From NCBI GenBank assembly GCA_964519585.1, contig CAZFIO010000003.1:1-43262 (forward strand): a stretch of 43,262 nucleotides of DNA. Direction: 5' to 3'. The stretch is from CAZFIO01 sp964519585. GTDB taxonomy: Bacteria > Bacillota > Clostridia > Tissierellales > Tissierellaceae. The notes beneath the pieces were generated by a model that was not told where the DNA came from, made no database searches, and saw only the letters and a program-made list of their open reading frames with translations. Shown piece by piece: positions 17,149 to 24,808 of this stretch. Every line of letters starts with the position of its first letter. The stretch's first letter is position 1. The position numbers were made by a program, and so were the translations under genes.

Positions 17149-17345
17149 TAGATAAAATCAGGTCCATGGACTTTAATACTAGACCTATGCCTTTTGAAGT
17201 TGATATAAAATGTGTAGAGTGTGAAAAAGAATTCCAAATGACCCACCTAGAAACAAAGTGCCCACACTGTGGCATGGTCTATGGAGTAACACCCTGCTCC
17301 ACATCAAAACCAGAAAGAATTCAAGCAGCAGGAATAGATTATTAG
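17103..17345 (+). CDS. Small zinc-ribbon-like protein
   Basis: An 80-aa protein, ATG 17103 behind AGGAGAG, overlapping the 3' end of the ATPase gene by 46 nt in another frame, so coupled to it. It has two CxxC knuckles, C37-V-E-C40 and C53-P-H-C56 (TKCPHCGMVYG), forming a probable zinc ribbon, with extra Cys5 and Cys65. The middle reads FEVDIKCVECEKEF. It is the last gene of the 14161-17345 unit, directly before a strong terminator. No named family is recognised. A small ribbon protein at the end of a GTPase/ATPase unit could be a metal carrier, an adaptor or a substrate of the machinery; the sequence does not decide between these. Confidence 0.75.
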   Translation: MHEGCTGSFGDGRQVVDKIRSMDFNTRPMPFEVDIKCVECEKEFQMTHLETKCPHCGMVYGVTPCSTSKPERIQAAGIDY

Positions 17346-17350
17346 AAAAA

Positions 17351-17388
17351 AACCTCACCTTATAGGAATATAGGGTGAGGTTTTTATT
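17351..17388. terminator. Strong terminator of the four-gene operon
   Basis: Stem AACCTCACCTTATA (17351-17364) with TATAGGGTGAGGTT (17369-17382), loop GGAA, one G-U pair, then TTTATTTA. A run of A before the stem also gives a T-run on the minus strand. Confidence 0.85.
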
Positions 17389-17446
17389 TAACCAAGGGAT
17401 CAGGGCTGAAACTTGAATAACTTTTTTCATGTCATCCTTTAGGCTG

Positions 17447-17524
17447 TTTAATTTGGATGGACATATAGGGCAGCCCTACAGAAATGAGGTTTTTCCTAGG
17501 GAGGATATACAGCTCCAAATTAAA
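17447..17524. other. Inverted repeat enclosing two small hairpins
   Basis: TTTAATTTGGA (17447-17457) and its exact complement TCCAAATTAAA (17514-17524) close a 56-base interior containing TAGGG-CAG-CCCTA (17466-17478) and TCCT-AGGG-AGGA (17494-17505). Drawn as RNA this is a three-way junction. It lies between the operon terminator and the EAL gene. It matches no c-di-GMP riboswitch consensus I know. An 11-bp AT-rich repeat can occur by chance in a window this size. The rest of the 17346-17607 gap is AT-rich with nothing else evident. Confidence 0.3.
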
Positions 17525-17607
17525 GTATTAAATTATATAATTATACTATATAAAAATAGGGTAAGTTTGGTATAAGATGTTATTTTACAGAATTAGGGGG
17601 AAGAGGC

Positions 17608-19875
17608 TTGAAATTTAAAAAAATCAGATCAAAAGCCATCTTTATTCTGCTAATACTAGTAATAATGCTAATTATTACTAGTAGCATTATTAACGGTATA
17701 AAAAAATTGCAATACAATAATTTAAAAATAGAATCAATAATTTCTGCTAAAAACCACTCACATAGTTTAAGCAAAGTCATTGAAGCAAATGAAATAATTA
17801 ATCAGATGCTTGAAGAAAAACTGCTGGTTTCTAGTAGAACAATAACCTTGCACGATGGAGAATTTAGTAATATACTGCTTGATCAAATGGCTAAAAATTT
17901 AGAGATAGATAAAGTATATTATTATAACTCAGAAGGTGAAATAATATATTCTAACGATGGAAACTATATAGGGTGGAAGGCATATGAGGGGCATCCAGTT
18001 TATGAATTTATGGGCAGCAAAAGTGAAAGTCTTGTAGAAGCTATAAGAAGGGATACAGAATCAGAATTTTATTATAAATATGCCTACTTTAGGCTAGCTC
18101 ATGGGGGTTTAATCCAAGTAGGTATTTCAGCTGATAAAATACACGAATTTCTGGAAAGTTTCCGTGTGCAAGAGGTACTTGAAAATCTGAGGGAAATCAC
18201 TAAAACTGTAGAAATTAGTTTAATTGATAATAACTTTAGAATTATTGATAGTACTAATGTAGGGGCTATTGGAGATGAAATAGTTGATGAAGAAGTTAGA
18301 GAAACAATTTTAAAAAATAATGACTACAGTCAGATTGATAATACTGGTGATGAGGAGGTATACGATATCTATGTTCCAGTAAATTATAATAATGAAAGAA
18401 TAGGTACTCTTCATTATACTAAATCCTTAGGAGATATGGAGGAACTTGTAAAATCAATAAATATGGTATGGAAAATAAGCCTATCTGTAATATTGATTTC
18501 TGTGGCATATATAATCTTTAATATGTATTATGAAAACAGGAAATTAATAAAATTGGCCTATTATGATCTATTAACAGGCCTAGCTAACAATAAATATCTA
18601 ATAGATTATTTGACGGAGGATATTGAAAGGAAGAAAGATTATAACAGGGCAATACTACTAATCAACTGTATTGATTTTAAGTCCGTCAATTTACTATCTG
18701 GTTACCAATATGGTGACAAGCTTCTAAAGAAAATGTCTATTGAAATAGAAAGGATTTTAGACTTAAATCATATGGCATTTAGGTTTTCTGCTGATAGATT
18801 TGTGGTTTATGTAAATGACTATGAAGACAAGGATGAATTAATCCATTTGGCAAAAAGAATTACAAATGTACTAAATGAAATTTCCATAACTGAGAGTAAG
18901 TATATAGATATACAAATTGGAATCCTTGAGATAAATAACAGCTACCAGGATGTGGATCAAATATTAAAAGATGTTTCCATTGCCCTAAATCATATTGATG
19001 AAGGTGATAATGCCTACATATTTTTTAACAGCAAAATGGAAAAAGTAATTATCAGAGAAAACTATATAGAAGGAGAACTTATTAAGGCCCTTGCTGAAGA
19101 AAATACTAAAGGAATATATTTGGAATACCAACCCTTAATTGATCTAAAAACTAATAGAATCAGTGGATTTGAAGCACTGGCACGTATGAAAACTGAGAAA
19201 CTTGGATTTGTTTCCCCTCTTGAGTTTATTGATGTAGCTGAAAGAAAACATCTAATTGGCCCCCTAGGTGACCTTATTCTTCAAAAAGCCTGTAGTTTTA
19301 TAGGAAGGCTAACCAAGGATGGTTATAAAGAAATCAAGGTTGCGGTAAATATTTCAGGTATTCAATTATTACGGGATGATTTTAATATCACTATAGAGAA
19401 TAACATAAACAAGGCAGGAATCAAGGGTTCAAACTTAGAACTAGAAATAACGGAATCAATATTGGTTGAAAACTTTGATTTGGTAAATGAGAAACTTGAA
19501 AACTTAAGAGGGATGGGTATAAGAATTTCACTAGACGACTTTGGCACAGGATACTCATCATTTGCCCGACTTAGGGATCTAAATATTGATTCTGTAAAAA
19601 TTGACAAACTATTTATTGATGGGATAGCTGGTAGGTGGTGTGATCAGCTAATTGTTGGGGATGTTATTTCCATGGCCCATAAAATTGGACTAGCTGTTGT
19701 GGCTGAAGGAGTAGAGGTTGAGGAACAAAAGCAATACCTTGTTGACCATAACTGTGATTTTATGCAAGGCTACCTATTTAGTAGACCTTTGGCAGAAGAA
19801 AATGTCTTGCAAATCTTACAAGAAAATAAAAACAAATTATTCCAAAAGGATGGTTACACTGACAATACTCTATAA
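17608..19875 (+). CDS. Membrane sensor EAL phosphodiesterase with degenerate GGDEF
   Basis: A 755-aa c-di-GMP enzyme; TTG start behind GGGGGAAGAGG. TM1 at about 10-30, extracellular sensor about 31-286, TM2 at about 287-307, GGDEF domain about 315-475, EAL domain about 485-740. The GGDEF site reads SADRF (394-398), so cyclase activity is not expected. The EAL domain keeps its catalytic and metal residues: FEALAR (EAL 522-524), VNIS, ELEITES, DDFGTGYS (643-650), KIDK and AEGVE (699-703), predicting hydrolysis of c-di-GMP. The sensor shares with the chemoreceptor at 11792-13903 an IGW tripeptide and RD-x4-F-x2-KY-x3-R-x3-G-x2-IQVGI (148-173). Transcribed alone and closed by a hairpin at 19878-19908. 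Confidence 0.93.
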   Translation: MKFKKIRSKAIFILLILVIMLIITSSIINGIKKLQYNNLKIESIISAKNHSHSLSKVIEANEIINQMLEEKLLVSSRTITLHDGEFSNILLDQMAKNLEIDKVYYYNSEGEIIYSNDGNYIGWKAYEGHPVYEFMGSKSESLVEAIRRDTESEFYYKYAYFRLAHGGLIQVGISADKIHEFLESFRVQEVLENLREITKTVEISLIDNNFRIIDSTNVGAIGDEIVDEEVRETILKNNDYSQIDNTGDEEVYDIYVPVNYNNERIGTLHYTKSLGDMEELVKSINMVWKISLSVILISVAYIIFNMYYENRKLIKLAYYDLLTGLANNKYLIDYLTEDIERKKDYNRAILLINCIDFKSVNLLSGYQYGDKLLKKMSIEIERILDLNHMAFRFSADRFVVYVNDYEDKDELIHLAKRITNVLNEISITESKYIDIQIGILEINNSYQDVDQILKDVSIALNHIDEGDNAYIFFNSKMEKVIIRENYIEGELIKALAEENTKGIYLEYQPLIDLKTNRISGFEALARMKTEKLGFVSPLEFIDVAERKHLIGPLGDLILQKACSFIGRLTKDGYKEIKVAVNISGIQLLRDDFNITIENNINKAGIKGSNLELEITESILVENFDLVNEKLENLRGMGIRISLDDFGTGYSSFARLRDLNIDSVKIDKLFIDGIAGRWCDQLIVGDVISMAHKIGLAVVAEGVEVEEQKQYLVDHNCDFMQGYLFSRPLAEENVLQILQENKNKLFQKDGYTDNTL

Positions 19876-19877
19876 AG

Positions 19878-19908
19878 AACCCCTCCTTATCCAAGACAAG
19901 AAGGGGTT
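19878..19908. terminator. Hairpin between convergent EAL and bactofilin genes
   Basis: AACCCCTCCTT (19878-19888) pairs with AAGAAGGGGTT (19898-19908) with one mismatch; the T-run afterwards is weak (ATATCATT). Confidence 0.5.
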
Positions 19909-19928
19909 ATATCATTAACTACTATTTT

Positions 19929-20315
19929 TTATTCTTCATTATCTATTTTGTTGGTAAAGGATTCTGGAAGATCCATCTTGCAGTTTCCTTCAAACTTTGC
20001 TTCTTCATGGATTACAAAACTTGCAACATTTACATCACCCTTAACAAAGGCAGAAGGTAGAAGGCTTAACTTTGCACCACTTGTAATATTTCCATGGACA
20101 GTTCCACCTACGGAGATAGCATGTCCCTTTACGTTTCCTACTATAGTACCTGAGTCTCCTATAACTATATCCCCATCATAATCAATATCACCATTTACAT
20201 TTCCATCTATACGAAGGTTTCCCTTGCCTTCAATCTTACCTGTAACCTTTATATTTTCTCCCAATAGAGTATCTATATCTTCACTAACCTGAACGCTATC
20301 TCTCTTTTTCAACAT
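19929..20315 (-). CDS. Bactofilin (polymer-forming cytoskeletal protein)
   Basis: A 128-aa bactofilin, a right-handed beta-helix protein that polymerises without nucleotide at the membrane and organises cell-wall enzymes. ATG 20315 behind GGAGAGTGG. After a polar head (residues 1-20) the core shows the repeating hydrophobic/Gly pattern: NIKVTGKIEGKGNLRIDG, NVNGDIDYDGDIVIGDSG, TIVGNVKGHAISVGGTVHG and so on, ending in a short acidic tail (DLPESFTNKIDNEE). It sits 18 nt after the M23 peptidase gene on the same strand, the common bactofilin-peptidase pairing seen for cell-shape systems, so the two are likely co-transcribed and functionally linked. Confidence 0.93.
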   Translation of the reverse strand: MLKKRDSVQVSEDIDTLLGENIKVTGKIEGKGNLRIDGNVNGDIDYDGDIVIGDSGTIVGNVKGHAISVGGTVHGNITSGAKLSLLPSAFVKGDVNVASFVIHEEAKFEGNCKMDLPESFTNKIDNEE

Positions 20316-20333
20316 TTGTCCACTCTCCTTTTT

Positions 20334-21239
20334 CTATTTGAGAACTGTATATGGGTTTATTGGAACATTGTTTTTATGAATTTCAAAGTGCAAGTGTGAG
20401 CCGGTAGACCTACCTGATGAACCCATTCTGGAAATAGTTTGTCCTTTTGAAACCCTATCTCCAACCTTTACCAGTAATCTACTGTTGTGACCATACAGGG
20501 ATTTGTAGCCATAACCGTGATCAATGATTACAGTATTTCCTAAACCCCTTTTGTATCCAGCAAATATTACCTTGCCCCTACCAGCAGCCCTGATGCTTGT
20601 CCCTGAGGAGTTAGCAAGATCTATACCAGAATGATAAGAATATCTTCTATTGATAGGGTCCCTCCTACCACCAAACCTAGAAGTAAGCCTACCATATGTA
20701 GGGCTTAGATTTGGTAAACAATCTAGGTAATCCAGCCTATCTTTTACACTTTCAAGATAATTTTCCAATTCTAATTTTGTATCATCTAAGACCTCAGAAA
20801 CAAACTCCATACTCTCTTCAGGTTGGAGCCTATGTATATCTACAGTCCTACCCTGGGAGCCACCCCTTGAAGGGGGTTTAGCACCAGTAATTCTTTCTAC
20901 CTCTTTTTGAAGTTCTTCAATCTCATTTAATTTTTCATCAACTTCAATTGTTTTAGATTGTAATATCTTGTTTTCACTTTTAATTCTTGATAGTTCACTA
21001 GTCTTATTCTTGTTATCTTCTTCCAAGGAGGCTAAAATCCTGCTTAACTCCTTAGTCTCCAGCTTTAATTTCATCTGATTAGCCTGTACTATAGACATAT
21101 ATATGATTGATATAAAAATTGTTGAAACTAAAACTGACAACCCAACTCTAGGAAACCATTTAGGGAAGGATAATCTTTTCACCTTGTTTGCTCTAGAGAC
21201 AATAAGTACACTTATCTTAGAGTTATCCTTTTCGACCAT
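20334..21239 (-). CDS. M23-family membrane-anchored peptidoglycan endopeptidase
   Basis: A 301-aa protein; ATG 21239 is preferred over the TTG immediately upstream, with GGAGAGGAG before it. It has a cytoplasmic basic start, one transmembrane segment (about 33-52, LSVLVSTIFISIIYMSIV), a coiled coil about 56-118, a linker rich in Gly/Ser/Arg, and a C-terminal LytM/M23 domain. Zinc ligands are intact: H203 and D207 in YHSGIDLA, H251 in LYGHNS, and H282-x-H284 in GSHLHFEI. This predicts an active endopeptidase outside the membrane. It is paired with bactofilin downstream. SpoIIQ-like sporulation proteins are alternatives, but the complete zinc site and the pairing favour cell-shape or wall growth. 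Confidence 0.92.
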   Translation of the reverse strand: MVEKDNSKISVLIVSRANKVKRLSFPKWFPRVGLSVLVSTIFISIIYMSIVQANQMKLKLETKELSRILASLEEDNKNKTSELSRIKSENKILQSKTIEVDEKLNEIEELQKEVERITGAKPPSRGGSQGRTVDIHRLQPEESMEFVSEVLDDTKLELENYLESVKDRLDYLDCLPNLSPTYGRLTSRFGGRRDPINRRYSYHSGIDLANSSGTSIRAAGRGKVIFAGYKRGLGNTVIIDHGYGYKSLYGHNSRLLVKVGDRVSKGQTISRMGSSGRSTGSHLHFEIHKNNVPINPYTVLK

Positions 21240-21400
21240 CAAATTCTCCTCTCCTATATAATAAAAGTTTTGCTATTTGATTTCATATTATACCATAAGT
21301 AAAATCCATATGGAATAGATTGGAATGGTTTTTTGTAATAAATTTGTAATAACTTTTCCTAGGATATATGGTTACTATTGTAGAGCCCTGAATATTTTAG

Positions 21401-21409
21401 TGATATAAT
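21401..21409 (+). promoter_or_regulatory. Extended -10 promoter before Nat-type ABC genes
   Basis: TGATATAAT (TG-N-TATAAT) lies 46 bp before the TTG start at 21455. No well-spaced -35 is seen, as is usual for extended -10 promoters. Confidence 0.45.
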
Positions 21410-21454
21410 AAGTTTAGTAATTAATTAACAAATTTCAAATATGGAGGTGGCAAT

Positions 21455-22372
21455 TTGAACTTAGAAGTAAAAGGCTTACATAAAAGTTTTTCTGGCACAG
21501 AGGTGCTTCATGGCATCAATTTTAAGGTGGAACCAGGAAAGGCCTTAGGATTATTGGGAAGAAATGGTGCAGGCAAGACTACCACCATAAGAATTATTAT
21601 GGATTTATTTGAAGCCAATAAGGGAGAAATAACTCTAGGTGGAAAGAAATTCAACCCAAGAGAACATCAAATTGGATATTTGCCAGAGGAAAGAGGACTA
21701 TACCCAAAGAAGAAGGTCCTAGACCAACTAGTTTACCTAGGACAATTAAGAGGCTTAAGCAGCAAGAAGGCCAAGAAAAATGGACTCTACTGGCTAAAAA
21801 GACTAGGAGTAGAGGAGTATAAGGACAAGAAGCTTGAAACCCTATCAAAGGGAAATCAACAAAAAGTCCAATTGGCAGAAACCTTTATTTGTAATCCGGA
21901 TATTATTATTCTAGATGAGCCCTTTAGTGGCCTAGACCCAGTAAATTCACAAATTCTAAAGGACATAATAAATGAGCAGATAGGATCCAATAAACTTGTC
22001 ATATTTTCCAGTCATCAAATGAACTATGTAGAGGAATTTTGCGAAGAAATTGCACTTATAGATAAGGGGTCCATAGTTCTTACAGGAAATTTAAAGGAAA
22101 TAAAATTAGACTACGGTAAAAACAGATTGACCCTAAGCACCATGGATAAGTCTCCAGAAGACTTAAGCCTACTATTCGAGGAAAAGCTTAAGTATATAGG
22201 CAGGGTTATTGAAACAAGGAAAAAGTTTATCATTATAGAACTACACATGGGCATAAATAAGCATAAGCTACTGGAAGCCATAGTTGACCATGGTCTGGAT
22301 ATAGAAAGGGTTTCCGTCTATGAACCAAGCCTTGCAGATATATTTGTTGAAAGGGTGGGTGATAATCAATGA
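21455..22372 (+). CDS. ABC transporter ATPase (NatA/YhaQ-like)
   Basis: ATPase of a DrrA/Nat-type exporter, 305 aa. TTG start behind GGAGGTGG. Walker A GRNGAGKTTT, Q-loop region QIGYLPEERGLYPKK (the PEERGLY form is typical of the NatA/YhaQ group), signature LSKGNQQKVQLAET (Lys in place of the usual second Ser/Gly), Walker B IIILDEPFSGLDP, and switch His in SSHQM. A C-terminal domain of about 80 residues follows. The stop overlaps the permease start by 4 nt (ATGA), so the two are translationally coupled. YhaQ/NatA relatives export sodium or membrane-active compounds; the cargo here is unknown. Confidence 0.92.
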   Translation: MNLEVKGLHKSFSGTEVLHGINFKVEPGKALGLLGRNGAGKTTTIRIIMDLFEANKGEITLGGKKFNPREHQIGYLPEERGLYPKKKVLDQLVYLGQLRGLSSKKAKKNGLYWLKRLGVEEYKDKKLETLSKGNQQKVQLAETFICNPDIIILDEPFSGLDPVNSQILKDIINEQIGSNKLVIFSSHQMNYVEEFCEEIALIDKGSIVLTGNLKEIKLDYGKNRLTLSTMDKSPEDLSLLFEEKLKYIGRVIETRKKFIIIELHMGINKHKLLEAIVDHGLDIERVSVYEPSLADIFVERVGDNQ

Positions 22373-23622
22373 GGGAATTTTTCATAGTACTTAAGTTTGA
22401 AATCATGAATTTTACAAGGAATAAGGGTTTTATTATTTCCACCTTGGTTATTTGCCTAATATGTGCCGTAGGACTTTCTATACCTACCATAAAGGATAGC
22501 TTTTTTTCTTCCAATGAGATTGAAGAACCACCCTTCAGTGAACAACCTGATGATACTCTTATAGAAGATCAGGATAAGTTTGCATATTTAGACCTTAGCA
22601 ATGCTAAGATAGCCCTAGAAACCATAAGAGAAAGTTTTTATGGAGGCCAATTAGTTGAGGTGAAAACTGTAAAAGACCTGGAAGATAGGATAAAATCAGG
22701 TGAGTTTGCAGGTGGATATATACTTAAGGAAGCAACAAAATATGAATATGTAATTATAAATAATGAAATGATGGATTTTAAGAGTTCTTATTTTGAAAGT
22801 GCCCTAGCCAGGGCCTATAAGATAAGCCAACTAGAAAAAGAAGGTATTGATTATAGGGAGATTGAAGACCTAATTTCACCCCATATAGAATCTGAAACTA
22901 GGCCATTAGGTAAGGATAGTGCTAAGAATTATATGTATACCTATATACTAGTTTTTGGCCTATATTTTATAATAATGATGTATGGCCAACTTATTGCCAC
23001 CTCTGTTGCCAGTGAAAAAAGTAACAGGGCCATGGAAGTGTTGGTAACCTCTACAAAAACCATCTACCTGATATTTGGTAAGGTAATAGGAGGAGCTTTG
23101 GCTGGTATTCTCCAGTTTGGTCTAATTCTTCTGACAGCATTTATAAGTTACACTTTAAATAGCAAGGCCTGGGATGGGGGACTAGATTTTATATTTAAAA
23201 TTCCTATAGATGTTATACTAACCTTTTCAGTCTTCGGGATACTAGGTTACCTCCTATTTGCCTTTATATATGGGGCCCTTGGTGCCTTAGTTTCAAGGAT
23301 AGAAGATATAAGTGCTAGTGCTACACCTATAACCCTATTATTTATCGCTGTATTTATGGTATCAGTCATTGGGATGCAAAATACCGAAGGGATTATTTTA
23401 AAGGTAGCATCATTTATACCCTTCTCATCATTTATGGCAATGTTTGTAAGGGTTTCCATGGGAAGTGTAAGTGGGTTTGAGGTAGCCATATCCCTTGGAT
23501 TGCTGGTGGTTACCACTGGACTTATAGGAGTATTTGCTGCAAAAATATATAGAGCCGGGACCCTTATGTATGGAAATAGGGTTAAGCTTAAGGATGCAAT
23601 AAAGATTTTAAAAAGCAAATAA
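22369..23622 (+). CDS. ABC-2 type permease (NatB/YhaP-like)
   Basis: A 417-aa membrane partner of the preceding ATPase. It has an N-terminal transmembrane segment (about 22-40), then a large extracellular domain (about 45-185), then five hydrophobic segments in the C-terminal half: YTYILVFGLYFIIMMYGQLI, AGILQFGLILLTAF, ILTFSVFGILGYLLF, ITLLFIAVFMVSVIGM and VAISLGLLVVTTGLIGVFAA. The conserved ASEKSNRAMEVLVTS stretch just after the second segment is the coupling-helix region of NatB/YhaP permeases. The topology of one helix, a big outside domain and five helices is usual for the group. It ends 35 nt before a strong bidirectional terminator. Confidence 0.92.
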   Translation: MREFFIVLKFEIMNFTRNKGFIISTLVICLICAVGLSIPTIKDSFFSSNEIEEPPFSEQPDDTLIEDQDKFAYLDLSNAKIALETIRESFYGGQLVEVKTVKDLEDRIKSGEFAGGYILKEATKYEYVIINNEMMDFKSSYFESALARAYKISQLEKEGIDYREIEDLISPHIESETRPLGKDSAKNYMYTYILVFGLYFIIMMYGQLIATSVASEKSNRAMEVLVTSTKTIYLIFGKVIGGALAGILQFGLILLTAFISYTLNSKAWDGGLDFIFKIPIDVILTFSVFGILGYLLFAFIYGALGALVSRIEDISASATPITLLFIAVFMVSVIGMQNTEGIILKVASFIPFSSFMAMFVRVSMGSVSGFEVAISLGLLVVTTGLIGVFAAKIYRAGTLMYGNRVKLKDAIKILKSK

Positions 23623-23656
23623 AAAAATATTATAGGTTTAAGGAAAAATACTCCTA

Positions 23657-23701
23657 ATATAAATATGCCCCTTAGGTGAGACCTAAGGGGTATATTTATA
23701 T
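23657..23701. terminator. Long bidirectional terminator between convergent genes
   Basis: 21-bp stem ATATAAATATGCCCCTTAGGT (first 20 bases 23657-23676) against its complement ending at 23701, loop GAG, one G-U pair. AT-rich at the base so T-runs occur on both strands. Confidence 0.8.
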
Positions 23702-23727
23702 GGAAAATTTTTACCGAAATTTAAGAA

Positions 23728-24699
23728 TTATCTAATAGAATTGAAGCCTATTAATTCTATATTACTTGAATAAAAACCTTCCTTTACCTCTATATTATTC
23801 ATTAAATCTGTACTTAAATATTTTTTATTGTCATCTGCAAGAACAGTGACTATAATAGAGTCTTTACCCAGTTTTTCCTGTGCTATCAGGGCTCCTAGGA
23901 AATTGGCTCCAGAAGAGATACCTACACCAAGGCCCAATACTGAAGCCAACATTTGAGCCATTATTATTGAGTCTCCATCATCTACACTAATTATCTCATC
24001 TAGTTCATTTAATTTTACAATTTCAGGTATAAATTCATCAGAAATCCCTTGAATCCTATGCTTTCCTACCTTATATCCTTTAGAAAGGGTAGGAGAGTTT
24101 GATGGTTCCAGTGGAAATAGGCTAATATTAGGATTAGACTCTTTAAAATACTTACCTAAACCCATTATGGTGCCACCTGTACCTACACCTGCTACTATAC
24201 CATGGGCTTTTAAACCTATAGATTCTAGCTGTCTTGAGATTTCAGGACCAGTAGTCAAGGCATGGGCCTCAGTGTTATGACTATTGGAAAATTGGCATGG
24301 TAAAAATACATTTTCCTCAGTATCCTTCATATCTTCCGTCATTTTAATACTGCCTAAGAAACCACCTTCTTCAGGGGAGACCAATTTTATATTGGCTCCA
24401 AATGATTCTATAAGATTAATTCTTTCCTGGCTCATCCAACTAGGCATAAATATAGTAACCTCATGGCCAAGTAATGAACCTAAGGCAGAGAAAGAAATGC
24501 CTGTGTTGCCGCTGGTAGCTTCTACAATCTTGTCACCTGACTTTAGGCTTCCAGCTTCATAGGCTCTTTTGAAAATGTGAAGAGCCATACGATCTTTTAT
24601 GCTACCAGTTAGGTTATAGTGTTCTGCCTTTGCAAAAACTCTCCTATCTTCACCCTTGTATTTAAATAATATTTCCAACAAGGGAGTATTGCCAATCAA
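23728..24699 (-). CDS. Cysteine synthase-like PLP enzyme (start uncertain)
   Basis: Fold-type II PLP enzyme of the cysteine synthase/cystathionine beta-synthase group, 323 aa from TTG 24699. Motifs: IGNTPLLE, PLP lysine in NLTGSIKDRMA, phosphate loop TSGNTGIS, GVGTGGTI, and C-terminal SSGANFLGAL and DDNKKYLSTDLM. The start is a puzzle: TTG 24699 has no ribosome site, and the frame stays open upstream encoding KDQILSLNNL, which looks like the normal family N-terminus. The only ATG, GTG or TTG before the upstream stop is that TTG. CTG 24714 lies seven bases after AAAGGA and may be used. It follows the selenoprotein gene by about 95-110 nt on the same strand. Substrate could be O-acetylserine, serine or homocysteine-linked. 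Confidence 0.85.
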   Translation of the reverse strand: MIGNTPLLEILFKYKGEDRRVFAKAEHYNLTGSIKDRMALHIFKRAYEAGSLKSGDKIVEATSGNTGISFSALGSLLGHEVTIFMPSWMSQERINLIESFGANIKLVSPEEGGFLGSIKMTEDMKDTEENVFLPCQFSNSHNTEAHALTTGPEISRQLESIGLKAHGIVAGVGTGGTIMGLGKYFKESNPNISLFPLEPSNSPTLSKGYKVGKHRIQGISDEFIPEIVKLNELDEIISVDDGDSIIMAQMLASVLGLGVGISSGANFLGALIAQEKLGKDSIIVTVLADDNKKYLSTDLMNNIEVKEGFYSSNIELIGFNSIR

Positions 24700-24808
24700 A
24701 TTGTTTAATGACAGGATTTGATCCTTTGTTTCTCTTATATTATTAATAATAACACCCCCACATCTAGGCCAAATTAGTCTTGGGCTAGATTTTTTATTTA
24801 ATTATTTT

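Noticed and set aside
17185..17430. Minus-strand ORF beginning MKKVIQVSALIPW with a plausible ribosome site
   Set aside because: It runs through the strong terminator hairpin and then antisense to the zinc-ribbon gene, with no family resemblance.
17390..17607. c-di-GMP riboswitch before the EAL gene
   Set aside because: The conserved GEMM motifs (for example the CACAGGGCAAACC block) are absent.
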